This document shows, piece by piece, positions 42,969 through 51,179 of a stretch of DNA of 64,000 nt. The notes under the pieces were generated by a model. That model worked only from the letters and a program-made list of their open reading frames with translations, did no database searches and was not told the DNA's origin. A program made the translations under genes and the position numbers. The DNA is from Micrococcales bacterium 72-143 (GTDB lineage Bacteria > Actinomycetota > Actinomycetes > Actinomycetales > Microbacteriaceae). The DNA lies in the NCBI GenBank assembly GCA_001898835.1, contig MKVM01000003.1:372001-436000 (forward strand), in the 5' to 3' direction. How positions within the stretch are numbered: position 1 is the first letter of the stretch; each line of letters opens with the position of its first letter.

Positions 42969-44522
42969 TCAGGATGCGGGGGTCCACGTCCTGATGTTGG
43001 TCAGGGCGCCTGTCGGCGTCAGCGCAACGTGGTCGAGCCGGGGCGACACGAAGAAGTTCGCGTTCGCAACGGCGACGGGCAGCGAGAGAGCCTGATCGAC
43101 GATGTACTTCTCGACCGCCTTCGCCTTCGCCGCCTGCTCCTCCGTCGGCGCGGCGACGTACTCGTCGAACAGCGCCTGCAGCTTCGGGTCGACCGCGTTG
43201 AACGGGTTGAGGCTGCCGTTGTGCAGGAAGCCCTGCGTGGCGTTCGCGAACTGGGGCTGACCACCGAAGGGCAGCGAGGTGAGCGGATACTTCAGTGAGT
43301 ACAGGTCCGTCGCATAGTCGTTGCCGCTGTTCCGGAGCTCGATCGTGATGCCGACCTCGCCGAGTTGAGCCGCCATCGCCTGGACGAGCGACTCCTGTTC
43401 CGCGGTGAAGCCACCGTAGTTGACCGTCATCGTGAGCCCGTCCGCGTAGCCGGCCGCGGCGAGCAGCTCGCGCGCCTTGTCCGGATCGTAGGGATAGGTG
43501 TCGTCGAGGCTCTCGTCGTACGCGTCCCATCCGGGCGTCTCCGGCTGGTGGGTCACGGACGCCTGTCCGCGGTAGATGGTGTCGACGATCAGCTGTCGAT
43601 CGATCGCGTAGTTCATCGCCTGGCGCACCCGCACGTCGGCGAGCGCCGGAGCGATGGTCCCGTCACGGTCGAGCAGGAAGAAGCCGTTCCAGTACAGCGG
43701 GGCGCTGAGCACCTCGGCACCGCCAGCCTTCGCAGCATCGACGGTGTTGACGTCGCCGAACACGAAGTCGACCTGCCCGGTGCTGAGCGCCTGGACCGCC
43801 GAGGTGGTCGACGTGATCACCTGGAGGGTCACCTTCTCCCACGCGATGGCGTCCTGATCCCAGTAGTTCTCGTTGGGCACATAGGTGTAGTGGTCGCCGG
43901 CGACGGTCTGCTCAGGGTCGAGCTTGTACGGTCCGGCGCCCAGGGTGGCGTTCTGCAGGGAGTCGGGGTCTGCGACACCCGCAGGCGCGATGACGTCGCC
44001 CCCCAGATAGTTCGGCGTCAGCAGCAGCGGCATGATCGGGTTGGGGGTGGCCGAGGTGAGCAGCACTGTGCTGTCGTCGACCGGCTCCGCAGTGATCCCG
44101 ACCCACGCGCCCACCGATGCCGAGTTGCCGGTGGTGAAGTAGTTGATCGAGCCTGCGACGGATGCCGCATCCATCGGCGTCCCGTCGGAGTACTTCACGC
44201 CGTCTCGCAGGGTGACCTGGAGCTGCGTATTGGTGTCACCGACGTACTCCCACGCGGTCGCGAGCCCGGGAATGAGCTCGCCGTCCTCATCGACGTCGAT
44301 GAGGGAGGCGTAGGAGAGATCGGTGACGAAGGTGATGCCGTTCGACGCCTCGGCGGGGTTGAGGCTCTTCGGCTGGCCGGCGATCACGACGGTGAGGGTC
44401 GTCTTGGGGGCGCCGCCACCCGCATCGTCGGTGCCGGTGCATGCCGACATGGTGAGCGCGAGGGCGACACTGCCCGCGAGCGTCGCCGCCGCGCGGGTGA
44501 TGCTGCGTTGACGGGATGTCAT
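42969..44522 (-). CDS. ABC transporter substrate-binding lipoprotein (family 5)
   Basis: 517 residues. A lipoprotein signal peptide ends in TMSAC (Cys about 28), followed by a flexible Gly-rich linker. The mature protein has the SBP family 5 hallmarks: SLNPAEASN, LRDGVKYSDGTPMDAASV, VRQAMNYAIDRQLIVDTIYRGQ and PYDPDKARELLAAAGY. It captures a peptide, oligosaccharide or similar ligand outside the membrane for the Dpp-type importer encoded downstream. It overlaps the small AtuA-like gene by four bases. The ligand is not predictable by eye; the enzymes in this operon suggest an acylated glycoside. Confidence 0.93.
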   Translation of the reverse strand: MTSRQRSITRAAATLAGSVALALTMSACTGTDDAGGGAPKTTLTVVIAGQPKSLNPAEASNGITFVTDLSYASLIDVDEDGELIPGLATAWEYVGDTNTQLQVTLRDGVKYSDGTPMDAASVAGSINYFTTGNSASVGAWVGITAEPVDDSTVLLTSATPNPIMPLLLTPNYLGGDVIAPAGVADPDSLQNATLGAGPYKLDPEQTVAGDHYTYVPNENYWDQDAIAWEKVTLQVITSTTSAVQALSTGQVDFVFGDVNTVDAAKAGGAEVLSAPLYWNGFFLLDRDGTIAPALADVRVRQAMNYAIDRQLIVDTIYRGQASVTHQPETPGWDAYDESLDDTYPYDPDKARELLAAAGYADGLTMTVNYGGFTAEQESLVQAMAAQLGEVGITIELRNSGNDYATDLYSLKYPLTSLPFGGQPQFANATQGFLHNGSLNPFNAVDPKLQALFDEYVAAPTEEQAAKAKAVEKYIVDQALSLPVAVANANFFVSPRLDHVALTPTGALTNIRTWTPAS

Positions 44523-44851
44523 TTCTCTTCCTTATCTCTCTGGGGTGCGGTAGGGGTGATCGGGAATTCGAGCAGGTGGGCGGACAGCGTCTTGCCGTGC
44601 GGGTCGACACCCGCGGACCGGGTGACGCCGCCATCGAGTCGGTCGCGCACCACCACGGTGACGGCGCCGAGCGCAGGCAGGGGGTGCACGTCGATGCGTG
44701 CGGGCGAGGTGGCGAAGTGCTCGGCGAGCGAGCCCACCTGAAGCGCGGCGGTCAGGACGGGCAGATCGGCCGGGTCGTAGGCGATGACCGCGAGGATCGC
44801 GGTATCGCCCTTGTCGCCCGCCCGAACGTGCGCGAGGTCTGCGAGCCGCAT
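44519..44851 (-). CDS. AtuA-like small subunit (ferredoxin-fold domain)
   Basis: 110 residues beginning MRLADLAHVRAGDKGDTAILAV. The ARAGDKG-type motif (here VRAGDKGDTA) is the mark of the C-terminal domain of AtuA/DUF1446 proteins, here a separate gene. TLSAHLLEFPI closes the domain. Its start overlaps the stop of the large AtuA-like gene (TGATG), so the two are made together and probably form a complex. The biochemical role of this family is not established to my knowledge beyond a genetic link to acyclic terpene catabolism. Confidence 0.8.
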   Translation of the reverse strand: MRLADLAHVRAGDKGDTAILAVIAYDPADLPVLTAALQVGSLAEHFATSPARIDVHPLPALGAVTVVVRDRLDGGVTRSAGVDPHGKTLSAHLLEFPITPTAPQRDKEEK

Positions 44852-46173
44852 CACAGCACCTCGACCCGATGCCGTACGGCGTCGCGGGGGATGAGGGCGG
44901 ACACCATCCCGACCGTCTCGCGGATGCTCGCGGTCGCGCCGCCGCCCCCCGAGGGGCCGTTGGTGTAGAGCGCCTCGACCTCCTCGCACAGATCGGTGGC
45001 CTCCGCGGGGTCGAAGCTGCGCACCGACATCCGCAGCCGAACCTCGCTCGGCTCCGGCACCTCGTCCCGCCACCAGGGGCGGGTCGCATCCACGCCGATC
45101 AGGGATGAGCGCAGTTCGCTCGAACGACCGAGCACCTCGACCCAGCGTTCGCGGATGATGCGTTCTGCGAGCTGGGCACGGCCCACGCATCCCGCACCGG
45201 CGTAGCTGATCTCGGCGATGGCGACATGGCCATCCCTGACGCCCACGCTCACCTTCAGATCACCGGGCACGTCGACTGCCGATGCCCCGACGACCGCGAC
45301 CGCGTCGGGGCCGACCTCGTCGACGCGGACCGCCGAGAGGTCGACGGCCACATCCGGTGTGAGGTAGCGGCGCGGGTTGTCGATCTCGTAGAGGAGCTGC
45401 TCGAGCACGGTGCGACGGTCGAGCCGCCCGCCCGTTCCCTCGACCTTGCGGTAGACGGCGGCTCCGCCGGGGGCGACGTCGGCGTAGGGGAAGCCGAGCC
45501 GGGCGAGATCGGGGACGGTCTTCCGTACGCCATCGGCGAAGTAGCCGCCGGTCAGCTGCCCGGCGCACTCCAGGAGGTGGCCCACGAGAGTCGCGTCGGC
45601 GATCCGATCGAGAGCGTCCGGGGCCCAACCATGATGGTGCCGCAGGGGCCCGACGAAGAGCGAGGCGTCCCCCACTCGCCCGGACACCACGACGTCGGCG
45701 CCAGCGTCGAGCGCATCGACGATTCCCTGGCTCCCGAGGTAGGCGTTGGCGCTCACGATGCGGTCGCCGAAGTCGCCGATCACGCCATCGGCACCGAGAA
45801 CGGGGGTCGAGGGGTCGAGGATGTCGAGGACGTCGTCCCCGGTGACGGCGGCGACGACGCGCGGTCGTCCGAGCTCGGCGGCGGCCTCACGGATCGCGAG
45901 GGCACCCCCCCGGGGATCGGCAGCGCCCGCATTTGTCACGATGATCGTGCGCGGGTCGAGCAGGGGTAGGACGGCGCTGATGCGTCGCACGATCCGGGGG
46001 TCGAACCCTCGGCCCCCACCCGCCGCGTCCCGCGCTGCGACGGCGAGCGCGATGGTGCGCTCGGCAAGGCATTCGAACACGAGGGCGTCGAGCGATGCGG
46101 ATCGCGCGAGAACCTCTGCGGGCTCGTAGCGGTCTCCCGCGAACCCCGTTCCCGCTCCGATGCGGTAGTCCAT
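44851..46173 (-). CDS. AtuA-like (acyclic terpene utilisation, DUF1446) protein
   Basis: 440 residues starting MDYRIGAGTGFAGDRYEPA. Seen: the glycine-rich GAGTGFAGDR start, IIVTNAGAADPRG, VVVSGRVGDASLFVGPLRHHHGW, ECAGQLTGGYFADG and SGGGG near the end, all matching my recollection of AtuA-family proteins. The start at 46173 is chosen because of the GAGGG just upstream; longer in-frame starts would run into the operator. It is first gene of the operon. In Pseudomonas, AtuA belongs to citronellol/geraniol catabolism. No geranyl-CoA carboxylase or CoA ligase genes occur here, so a terpene substrate is not implied. Confidence 0.83.
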   Translation of the reverse strand: MDYRIGAGTGFAGDRYEPAEVLARSASLDALVFECLAERTIALAVAARDAAGGGRGFDPRIVRRISAVLPLLDPRTIIVTNAGAADPRGGALAIREAAAELGRPRVVAAVTGDDVLDILDPSTPVLGADGVIGDFGDRIVSANAYLGSQGIVDALDAGADVVVSGRVGDASLFVGPLRHHHGWAPDALDRIADATLVGHLLECAGQLTGGYFADGVRKTVPDLARLGFPYADVAPGGAAVYRKVEGTGGRLDRRTVLEQLLYEIDNPRRYLTPDVAVDLSAVRVDEVGPDAVAVVGASAVDVPGDLKVSVGVRDGHVAIAEISYAGAGCVGRAQLAERIIRERWVEVLGRSSELRSSLIGVDATRPWWRDEVPEPSEVRLRMSVRSFDPAEATDLCEEVEALYTNGPSGGGGATASIRETVGMVSALIPRDAVRHRVEVL

Positions 46174-46195
46174 GGCGCCCTCGCCTCTCATGTGA

Positions 46196-46215
46196 ATGCA
46201 CTGTATACACCGCAT
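46196..46215. promoter_or_regulatory. GntR-type operator
   Basis: ATGC-AC-TGTATACA-CC-GCAT is a 20-bp dyad with a perfect TGTATACA core, as expected for GntR/FCD regulators. It overlaps the -10 of the operon promoter and lies 51 bases before the gntR-type start. Confidence 0.75.
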
Positions 46216-46228
46216 CCAATGTCGTCAA
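46202..46228 (-). promoter_or_regulatory. Promoter of the AtuA-to-GH3 operon
   Basis: On the minus strand TTGACG (46223-46228) and TATACA (46202-46207) are 15 bases apart. The -10 is inside the dyad, so regulator binding would block polymerase. Confidence 0.55.
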
Positions 46229-46265
46229 TGGTCTATATTCGGAGGCGGTCGTGAGAGGGGCAGCG

Positions 46266-46958
46266 ATGCAGGAGAAGTCACCGGAGAAGATCGCCGCCCT
46301 GCTGGGCCAGGCGATCCGCGAGAAGGTCTTCGCGCCCGGAGCGCCTCTCATCCAGGAGGACCTGGCGCAGCGCTTCCAGGTGAGCAGGAGCCCCGTCCGC
46401 GAGGCGCTTCGCATCCTCGCCGCGGAGGGCGTCGTCACGATGCCCCCTGGCGGCGCAGGCGCCACGGTGCGACGCCTGTCGTTGGCCGACCTGACCGAGC
46501 TCTACGACCTGCGCCTCATCCTCGAACCGGCGATCGCGCCGCTGCTCGTCGAGGGGGTCGCGGCGAATCAGGTTCGCGAGCTCCGCCAACGCGCCGAGAC
46601 GATGGTCTCGATCGACGAGGTCGAACCATGGATGCGCGCCAACTTCGAGTTCCACCTCGCGCTGTACGCGCTCTCCGGGCGCCCCCACACCGAAGGCGTG
46701 CTGCGTTCCCTGCTCTCAGCCGTCCAGCCGTACTCACTCGAGAACATCGAGCGGCTGGGGGGCCGGACGCAAGCGGACAACGAGCACCTGGAGATGGTCG
46801 ACGCGATCGAGAACGGGGACGCGCCGGCGCTCGCCGAGCTGATCCGAACGCACCTCGCCTCCGCCCGGCAACGGCTCATCGACAAATTCGCGCGCGACTC
46901 CGAGCAGCGAGAGGTCGATCCGCTGGCGATGCTGAGGACGCCCGGCGGATCGCGCTGA
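46266..46958 (+). CDS. GntR-family (FCD/FadR-type) regulator of the divergent operon
   Basis: 230 residues. The N-terminal winged helix shows LIQEDLAQRFQVSRSPVREALRIL (about 35-58), followed by the helical FCD ligand-binding domain (about 80-215). LYDLRLILEPAIA, the metal/ligand Asp-His set in ANFEFHLALY and HLEMVDAIENGD are visible. FCD regulators usually bind small carboxylic acids. It is divergent from the nine-gene operon with a 92-base shared promoter containing a matching TGTATACA dyad, so it very likely controls the operon. ATG 46266 has AGGGG five bases upstream. A TATATT at 46234-46239 could be its own -10. Confidence 0.92.
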   Translation: MQEKSPEKIAALLGQAIREKVFAPGAPLIQEDLAQRFQVSRSPVREALRILAAEGVVTMPPGGAGATVRRLSLADLTELYDLRLILEPAIAPLLVEGVAANQVRELRQRAETMVSIDEVEPWMRANFEFHLALYALSGRPHTEGVLRSLLSAVQPYSLENIERLGGRTQADNEHLEMVDAIENGDAPALAELIRTHLASARQRLIDKFARDSEQREVDPLAMLRTPGGSR

Positions 46959-46968
46959 GGAGATCCGG

Positions 46969-47844
46969 CTACAGCTTCGAGCCCGCCACGGAGAAGGTGT
47001 CGCACGCCTGCCAGGTGCCCGTGCGGCCCGCCTGGAACCACCGCTGCCGCTGCTCGCTCGAGCCGTGGGTCCATGTCTCGGGGGTGACCTGGCCCTGGGT
47101 CTGCTCCTGGATGTGGTCGTCGCCGACGGCGGATGCGGCGCTCAGCGCGTCCGCCCACGCCTGGTCGGAGAGCGGCTGGAGGAACGGCACGCCCTTGTCG
47201 TCGGTCGTCGTCTCCGCGGCGCCGAGCGCGGCGCCGGCGTAGCAGTCGGCCTGCAGCTCGAGACGCACCCCGTCGGAGTCGGGACCGGTCTGCGAGTTGT
47301 CGAGCCCGTCCATCCGGCCGGTGATGTTCTGGATGTGGTGGCCCCACTCGTGCGCGACGACGTACAGCTGGGCGGCTGGCCCCCCGCTCGAGCCGAAGCG
47401 CTCGCGGAGCTCGTCGAAGAACGCGGTGTCGAGGTAGATCGTCTCGTCGGGCGGGCAGTAGAAGGGGCCGACGGCGCTCGTGGCGCCGCCGCATCCGGTG
47501 CTCGTCGATCCCGTGAAGAGCTCGATCTGGGAGGAGCGGTAGCCGCTCTCGAACTGCCCGGCCCAGTAGTCGTCGAGGAAGGCGGCCGCGCCCTTCATGC
47601 GGCAGTCGAGGTCGTTGTTGGCGTCCTCGCCGGACTGGCAGTGCTCGAGCGACGACTCGTCGCCCCCGCCCGACCCGCCCTGCTCGAGGCCGTCGACGAG
47701 CGGCGAGAGGTCGACACCCGCGAAAACGTTCACGAGCAGCACGACGAGGCCCAGCACCCCGACCCCGCCGCCGATCGCGATGCCGCCCTTGGCGCGGCGG
47801 CTGATCCGACCCTTGCTGATGTCCGAGTCGTCGTTGAACGTCAT
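46969..47844 (-). CDS. Membrane-anchored neutral zinc metallopeptidase (YpfJ family)
   Basis: 291 residues. A basic cytoplasmic N-terminus is followed by a single membrane helix (about 20-43) and an extracytoplasmic domain. The zincin motif HEWGH is in VVAHEWGHHIQNITGR (about 164), with the third ligand probably Glu in RLELQADCYAG. The layout YCPPDETIYLDTAFF before the motif is characteristic of the YpfJ/KPN_02809 family. Cysteines are paired, fitting an oxidised exterior. The physiological substrate of the family is unknown. It is convergent with the gntR-type gene across 10 bases. Confidence 0.9.
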   Translation of the reverse strand: MTFNDDSDISKGRISRRAKGGIAIGGGVGVLGLVVLLVNVFAGVDLSPLVDGLEQGGSGGGDESSLEHCQSGEDANNDLDCRMKGAAAFLDDYWAGQFESGYRSSQIELFTGSTSTGCGGATSAVGPFYCPPDETIYLDTAFFDELRERFGSSGGPAAQLYVVAHEWGHHIQNITGRMDGLDNSQTGPDSDGVRLELQADCYAGAALGAAETTTDDKGVPFLQPLSDQAWADALSAASAVGDDHIQEQTQGQVTPETWTHGSSEQRQRWFQAGRTGTWQACDTFSVAGSKL

Positions 47845-47915
47845 GCGACGACGTTAGTGCGCGCCGGGGTGCGCCGCCCACCCGCGTGCGGCGGACGCCG
47901 TCGTCGTGGCAGCGC

Positions 47916-48620
47916 TCAGCGCCGCTCCGGATGCAGGATGCGGCTCACGCGTTCGCGCACGTTCGCGGGCGGCGGCTCGTTGTAGACGCCCGCCTCCTCC
48001 TGACCGGAGAGGCGCTGGATGGCGGTCATCACGGCATCCGTCGCCTCGCGCCTCGCGCGGCCGGAGGTGGCGGGGCCGAAGCCGGAGAGGTCGATCGGCT
48101 CGCCGAAGCGCACCGTGACGCGTGCGAAGCGGATGCGTCCCTTGCCGCCCGGCTGCATCTCGTCGGTGCCGACGAGGCCGACCGGCACCACCGGCACGCC
48201 CGCCGTGAGGGCGAGCCAGGCGACGCCGGTGCGGCCACGGTAGAGGCGTCCGTCGCGCGACCGGGTGCCCCCGGGGTAGATCGAGAACGCCTCGCCCGTC
48301 TGCAGCACCCGCAGGCCGGCGTCGAGAGCGTCTTGGGCGGCGGACCCCGCGCCGCGCTCCACGGGGACCGCGCCCACGCCGCCGAAGAAGGCGCGCTGGA
48401 TGCCGCCCCTCACCCCGCGCCCGGTGAAGTATGCGGACTTCGCCATGAACGAGACGGAGCGTCGCGCGACGAGGGTCAGCACGATGCTGTCGATGAACGC
48501 GAGGTGGTTGGAGGCGATGAGAACACCGCCGCGCCTCGGCACGTTGCGCCGCCCGATCACCCGGGGGCGGAACAGCAGCCGGGCGATCGGCGCGAGCAGC
48601 AGCCGGCTGAGGAAACGCAC
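47916..48620 (-). CDS. 1-acyl-sn-glycerol-3-phosphate acyltransferase (PlsC-like)
   Basis: About 234 residues. The acyltransferase motif I appears in SNHLAFIDS, a variant of the HX4D block with His and Asp kept. FSIYPGGTRSRDG supplies the EGTR-like motif, with Gly in place of Glu, and VPVVPVGLVG matches motif IV. The family transfers acyl groups to lysophosphatidic acid or related acceptors at the membrane. The GTG at 48620 gives MRFLSRLLLAP; ATG 48644 is an alternative start. The PGGTR variant is seen in many actinobacterial members. Confidence 0.83.
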   Translation of the reverse strand: MRFLSRLLLAPIARLLFRPRVIGRRNVPRRGGVLIASNHLAFIDSIVLTLVARRSVSFMAKSAYFTGRGVRGGIQRAFFGGVGAVPVERGAGSAAQDALDAGLRVLQTGEAFSIYPGGTRSRDGRLYRGRTGVAWLALTAGVPVVPVGLVGTDEMQPGGKGRIRFARVTVRFGEPIDLSGFGPATSGRARREATDAVMTAIQRLSGQEEAGVYNEPPPANVRERVSRILHPERR

Positions 48621-48838
48621 CCGCCCACCCTCGCATCCGCCCATGCCGCCCCCCGCATGCGCCCCTGCGAGCCCCGGGCCACACGGTCCGGCCCAAGCGC
48701 AGCGGGGGTGGCGGATCGCTTCCGGGACGCTGGCATCGGGACGGGCGGGAGCGCGCCGCCGACAGGCGGCACGCGGGGGCATGCGGCCCGTAAGCGATCC
48801 GTCGCCTCCGCGAAGCGCCGCGCGAGGGGAGATGTGCC

Positions 48839-48868
48839 CTGACACAGCCGTGAGGCGGCCCATAGACT
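48839..48868 (+). promoter_or_regulatory. Promoter of the nfeD-flotillin pair
   Basis: CTGACA (48839-48844) and TAGACT (48863-48868) are 18 bases apart. Transcription would start at about 48875, the A of the ATG, so the mRNA may be leaderless. Confidence 0.5.
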
Positions 48869-48874
48869 CGGGGC

Positions 48875-49369
48875 ATGCTCCCCTTCCTCATCGTCGGCGG
48901 AATCGGACTGCTGCTGGTTCTGGTGTCGCTCGTGTTCGACGAGATCGTCGACTTCCTCGACGGCGCGCTGTCGGGCACCGCGGTGGGGAGCGCGCTCGTG
49001 GTGTTCGGCGCCTCGGGCGCGATCGCGGTGGCGAACGGCCTGCCCGACTGGTCGGCGTACCTCATCTCGGCCGTGGTCGGCATCCTGGTGTTCGTCGGGG
49101 TGCAGCTGGTGATCCGCAGCCTCAAGCGCAGCGAGGACGGCACCCCCAGCTCCCCTGTGGGGCTGTTCGGCGTGACCCGCTCGACCGTCACCACCACCTC
49201 GGGCGAGGTGAGCCTCGACGGTCCGCACGAGATCGAGACGCGGCTCGCGTTCGCCGACGAGGTGATCCCGCGCGACACCCGCATCCGGGTGATCGAGCTG
49301 CAGGGGTCGCGCGTGCGCGTCGAGCGCGCCGTGCCCGCCCCCGACGCGTCGCCCGTATCCGAGACCTGA
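48875..49369 (+). CDS. NfeD-like membrane protein
   Basis: 164 residues. Three hydrophobic segments (about 3-22, 33-55 and 60-85) are followed by a soluble beta-rich C-terminal domain, about 95-160. That domain contains GLFGVTRSTV and IRVIELQGSRVRVER, which match the OB-fold of NfeD-like proteins (IGVTGVA/VRVVGVEGLTLVVEP type). NfeD partners are usually encoded next to flotillins and act in membrane microdomain organisation. The flotillin gene follows 34 bases downstream. Assignment rests on the neighbour plus the OB-fold ending. Confidence 0.75.
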   Translation: MLPFLIVGGIGLLLVLVSLVFDEIVDFLDGALSGTAVGSALVVFGASGAIAVANGLPDWSAYLISAVVGILVFVGVQLVIRSLKRSEDGTPSSPVGLFGVTRSTVTTTSGEVSLDGPHEIETRLAFADEVIPRDTRIRVIELQGSRVRVERAVPAPDASPVSET

Positions 49370-49403
49370 TCCACCCCCACACCACCCCGAAAGGCACGCT
49401 CCC

Positions 49404-50903
49404 GTGAACTTCTTCAGCGAGAACGTCACCGTCTTCGCCGTGATCGCCCTCATCGTCGTCGCGCTCGCGATCTTCGCGTTCATCGCGGGCCGCATCAAGC
49501 GCGTCCCGCCGAACTCCGCCATGGTGGTGGTCGGCCGCGGCGCCGGCGGCAAGGTCGCGGAGCCGGATGCCGGTCAGCGTGTCGTCATCGGCGGGCGCGT
49601 CTTCATCTGGCCGATCCTGCAGCAGGGCTTCCTCGTGTCGCTCGAGCAGCGCCAGATCGGCATCGTCGTGGAGGGCGTCGACAAGAACTTCATCAAGCTC
49701 GCCATCCAGGCGTCGGTGAACTTCAAGGTCTCGGGCACGGCCGAGGGCGTGCGGCGCGCGGCCCAGCGCTTCCTGTCGCAGCAGGACTCGCTGACCCAGA
49801 TCATCCAGCAGTCGCTGGAGGGCTCGCTGCGCTCCATCATCGGCAACATGCCGATCCAGGAGATCATCTCCAACCGCAACGCGCTGTCGGAGGCCGTGGT
49901 CGAGGCGACGAAGGCCGACCTCGCCGAGCAGGGTCTGCAGGTGGACCTGCTGAACATCTCCGACATCTCGACTCCGGGCACGAGCTACCTCGCCGACCTG
50001 GGTCGCGCAGAGGCCGCCCTCGCCCGGCAGAACGCCGAGGTGAAGGAGGCGGAGACGCAGCGTGCGTCCGAGTTCGCCCGCATCGACGCGGCGGAGCAGA
50101 TCGCGGAGCGGCAGAAGGCGCTGAGCCTGAAGCAGGCCGCCATCAAGGCGGAGACCGACAAGGCGAACGCGGAGGCGAACGCGGCCGGTCAGCTCGCGAC
50201 GGCCGAGCAGGACAAGATCGTCGCGGTGCAGCAGCGCGACGCCCTCGCCGAGCAGGCCCGCGTGGAGCAGGAGCGCCTCGACATCAGCGTCCGTAAGCCC
50301 GCGGAGGCGTCGGCGTACGCGACGGTCCAGGCGGCGACCGCCGAGCGCGACGCGGCGAACGCCGCGACCGAGGCGGACGCGTTCAAGCGCACCAAGATCG
50401 CCGAGGCGAACAAGGTGGCGGCGGTGCAGGATGCGGAGGCCGCCGCCGAGGCGGTGCGCCTGGCCGGTAACGCCGAGCGCGACAAGCAGGTGGCGCTGGC
50501 GGCCGGTATCAAGGCGGAGGGTGAGGCGCGCGCCGCGGCGGTGGCCGCGGAGGGTCTCGCCGAGGCGCAGGCGATCGACGCGAAGGCGGAGGCGCTGAAG
50601 AAGTATGGCGAGGCGGCCCTCGCGCAGGAGATCATCGGCCGCCTCCCGGAGATCACCCGCGCCGTCGCGGAGCCGCTCTCGGCGATCAAGAACCTGACGG
50701 TCATCTCGAACGACGGCGCCTCGGCGATCACGAAGACGGTCGGCGAGGTCGCGAGCGAGGTGCCCGCGGTGGTGAAGAACCTGACCGGCCTGGACCTGTC
50801 GGCGCTGCTCGGCGGCGCGGCGGGTGCTGCGCTCGGGGGCTCGGATGCGGCTGCCGCGGTGAGGAAGGCTGCGGCCCCGAAGGCGAAGCCCGCCGCGGAG
50901 TAG
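49404..50903 (+). CDS. Flotillin (SPFH/band-7 scaffold protein)
   Basis: 499 residues. An N-terminal membrane segment (about 5-27) is followed by an SPFH domain (about 30-210, with PPNSAMVVVGRGAGG and FLSQQDSLTQIIQQSLEGSLRSIIG). A long Ala/Glu/Lys-rich coiled coil (about 215-400, repeated EAE/AEA motifs) mediates oligomerisation. The end is an Ala-rich C-terminal tail. Flotillins scaffold detergent-resistant membrane domains and affect fluidity and division. It pairs with the NfeD-like gene just upstream. Confidence 0.93.
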   Translation: MNFFSENVTVFAVIALIVVALAIFAFIAGRIKRVPPNSAMVVVGRGAGGKVAEPDAGQRVVIGGRVFIWPILQQGFLVSLEQRQIGIVVEGVDKNFIKLAIQASVNFKVSGTAEGVRRAAQRFLSQQDSLTQIIQQSLEGSLRSIIGNMPIQEIISNRNALSEAVVEATKADLAEQGLQVDLLNISDISTPGTSYLADLGRAEAALARQNAEVKEAETQRASEFARIDAAEQIAERQKALSLKQAAIKAETDKANAEANAAGQLATAEQDKIVAVQQRDALAEQARVEQERLDISVRKPAEASAYATVQAATAERDAANAATEADAFKRTKIAEANKVAAVQDAEAAAEAVRLAGNAERDKQVALAAGIKAEGEARAAAVAAEGLAEAQAIDAKAEALKKYGEAALAQEIIGRLPEITRAVAEPLSAIKNLTVISNDGASAITKTVGEVASEVPAVVKNLTGLDLSALLGGAAGAALGGSDAAAAVRKAAAPKAKPAAE

Positions 50904-50956
50904 CCGGCGCCGGGCAGCGATCCGCGGAGGCGTCGCGTCTCCGCGCTCAGGCCATG

Positions 50957-51105
50957 CGGCGGGAGCAACTGCAGCATCGGCGGGAGTAACCGCACGCGCA
51001 GGCGGAGATGGAGCCACGCGGCGGGAGCAGTTACTCCCGCCGGGTGAGGATTACGCCGCCCGCGCATGCGGTTTACTCCCGCCGATGCTGCAGTTGCCCC
51101 CGCCG
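50957..51105. repeat. Large imperfect inverted repeat with inner hairpin
   Basis: Left arm 50957-50999 and right arm 51062-51105 are complementary over about 43 bases with two mismatches and one single-base gap. The arms carry GGCGGGAGTAAC and CAACTGCAGCATCGG. Inside the loop GGCGGGAG (51020-51027) and CTCCCGCC (51034-51041) form a further stem, so the GGCGGGAG unit is present several times in both orientations. It sits between the flotillin and recQ 3' ends. No protein-coding potential was recognised. Confidence 0.8.
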
Positions 51106-51179
51106 ACGGGCCGTGCCGCGATCGAGCGGCGCAAGGCGGTCTCGCGACGCGGCGGCGGCGCTCCTCGGCCAGCTCGGAT

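Noticed and set aside
34258-46215. A complete acyclic terpene (Atu) catabolic cluster
   Set aside because: Only AtuA-like genes are present. Geranyl-CoA carboxylase subunits, CoA ligase and hydratase are missing.
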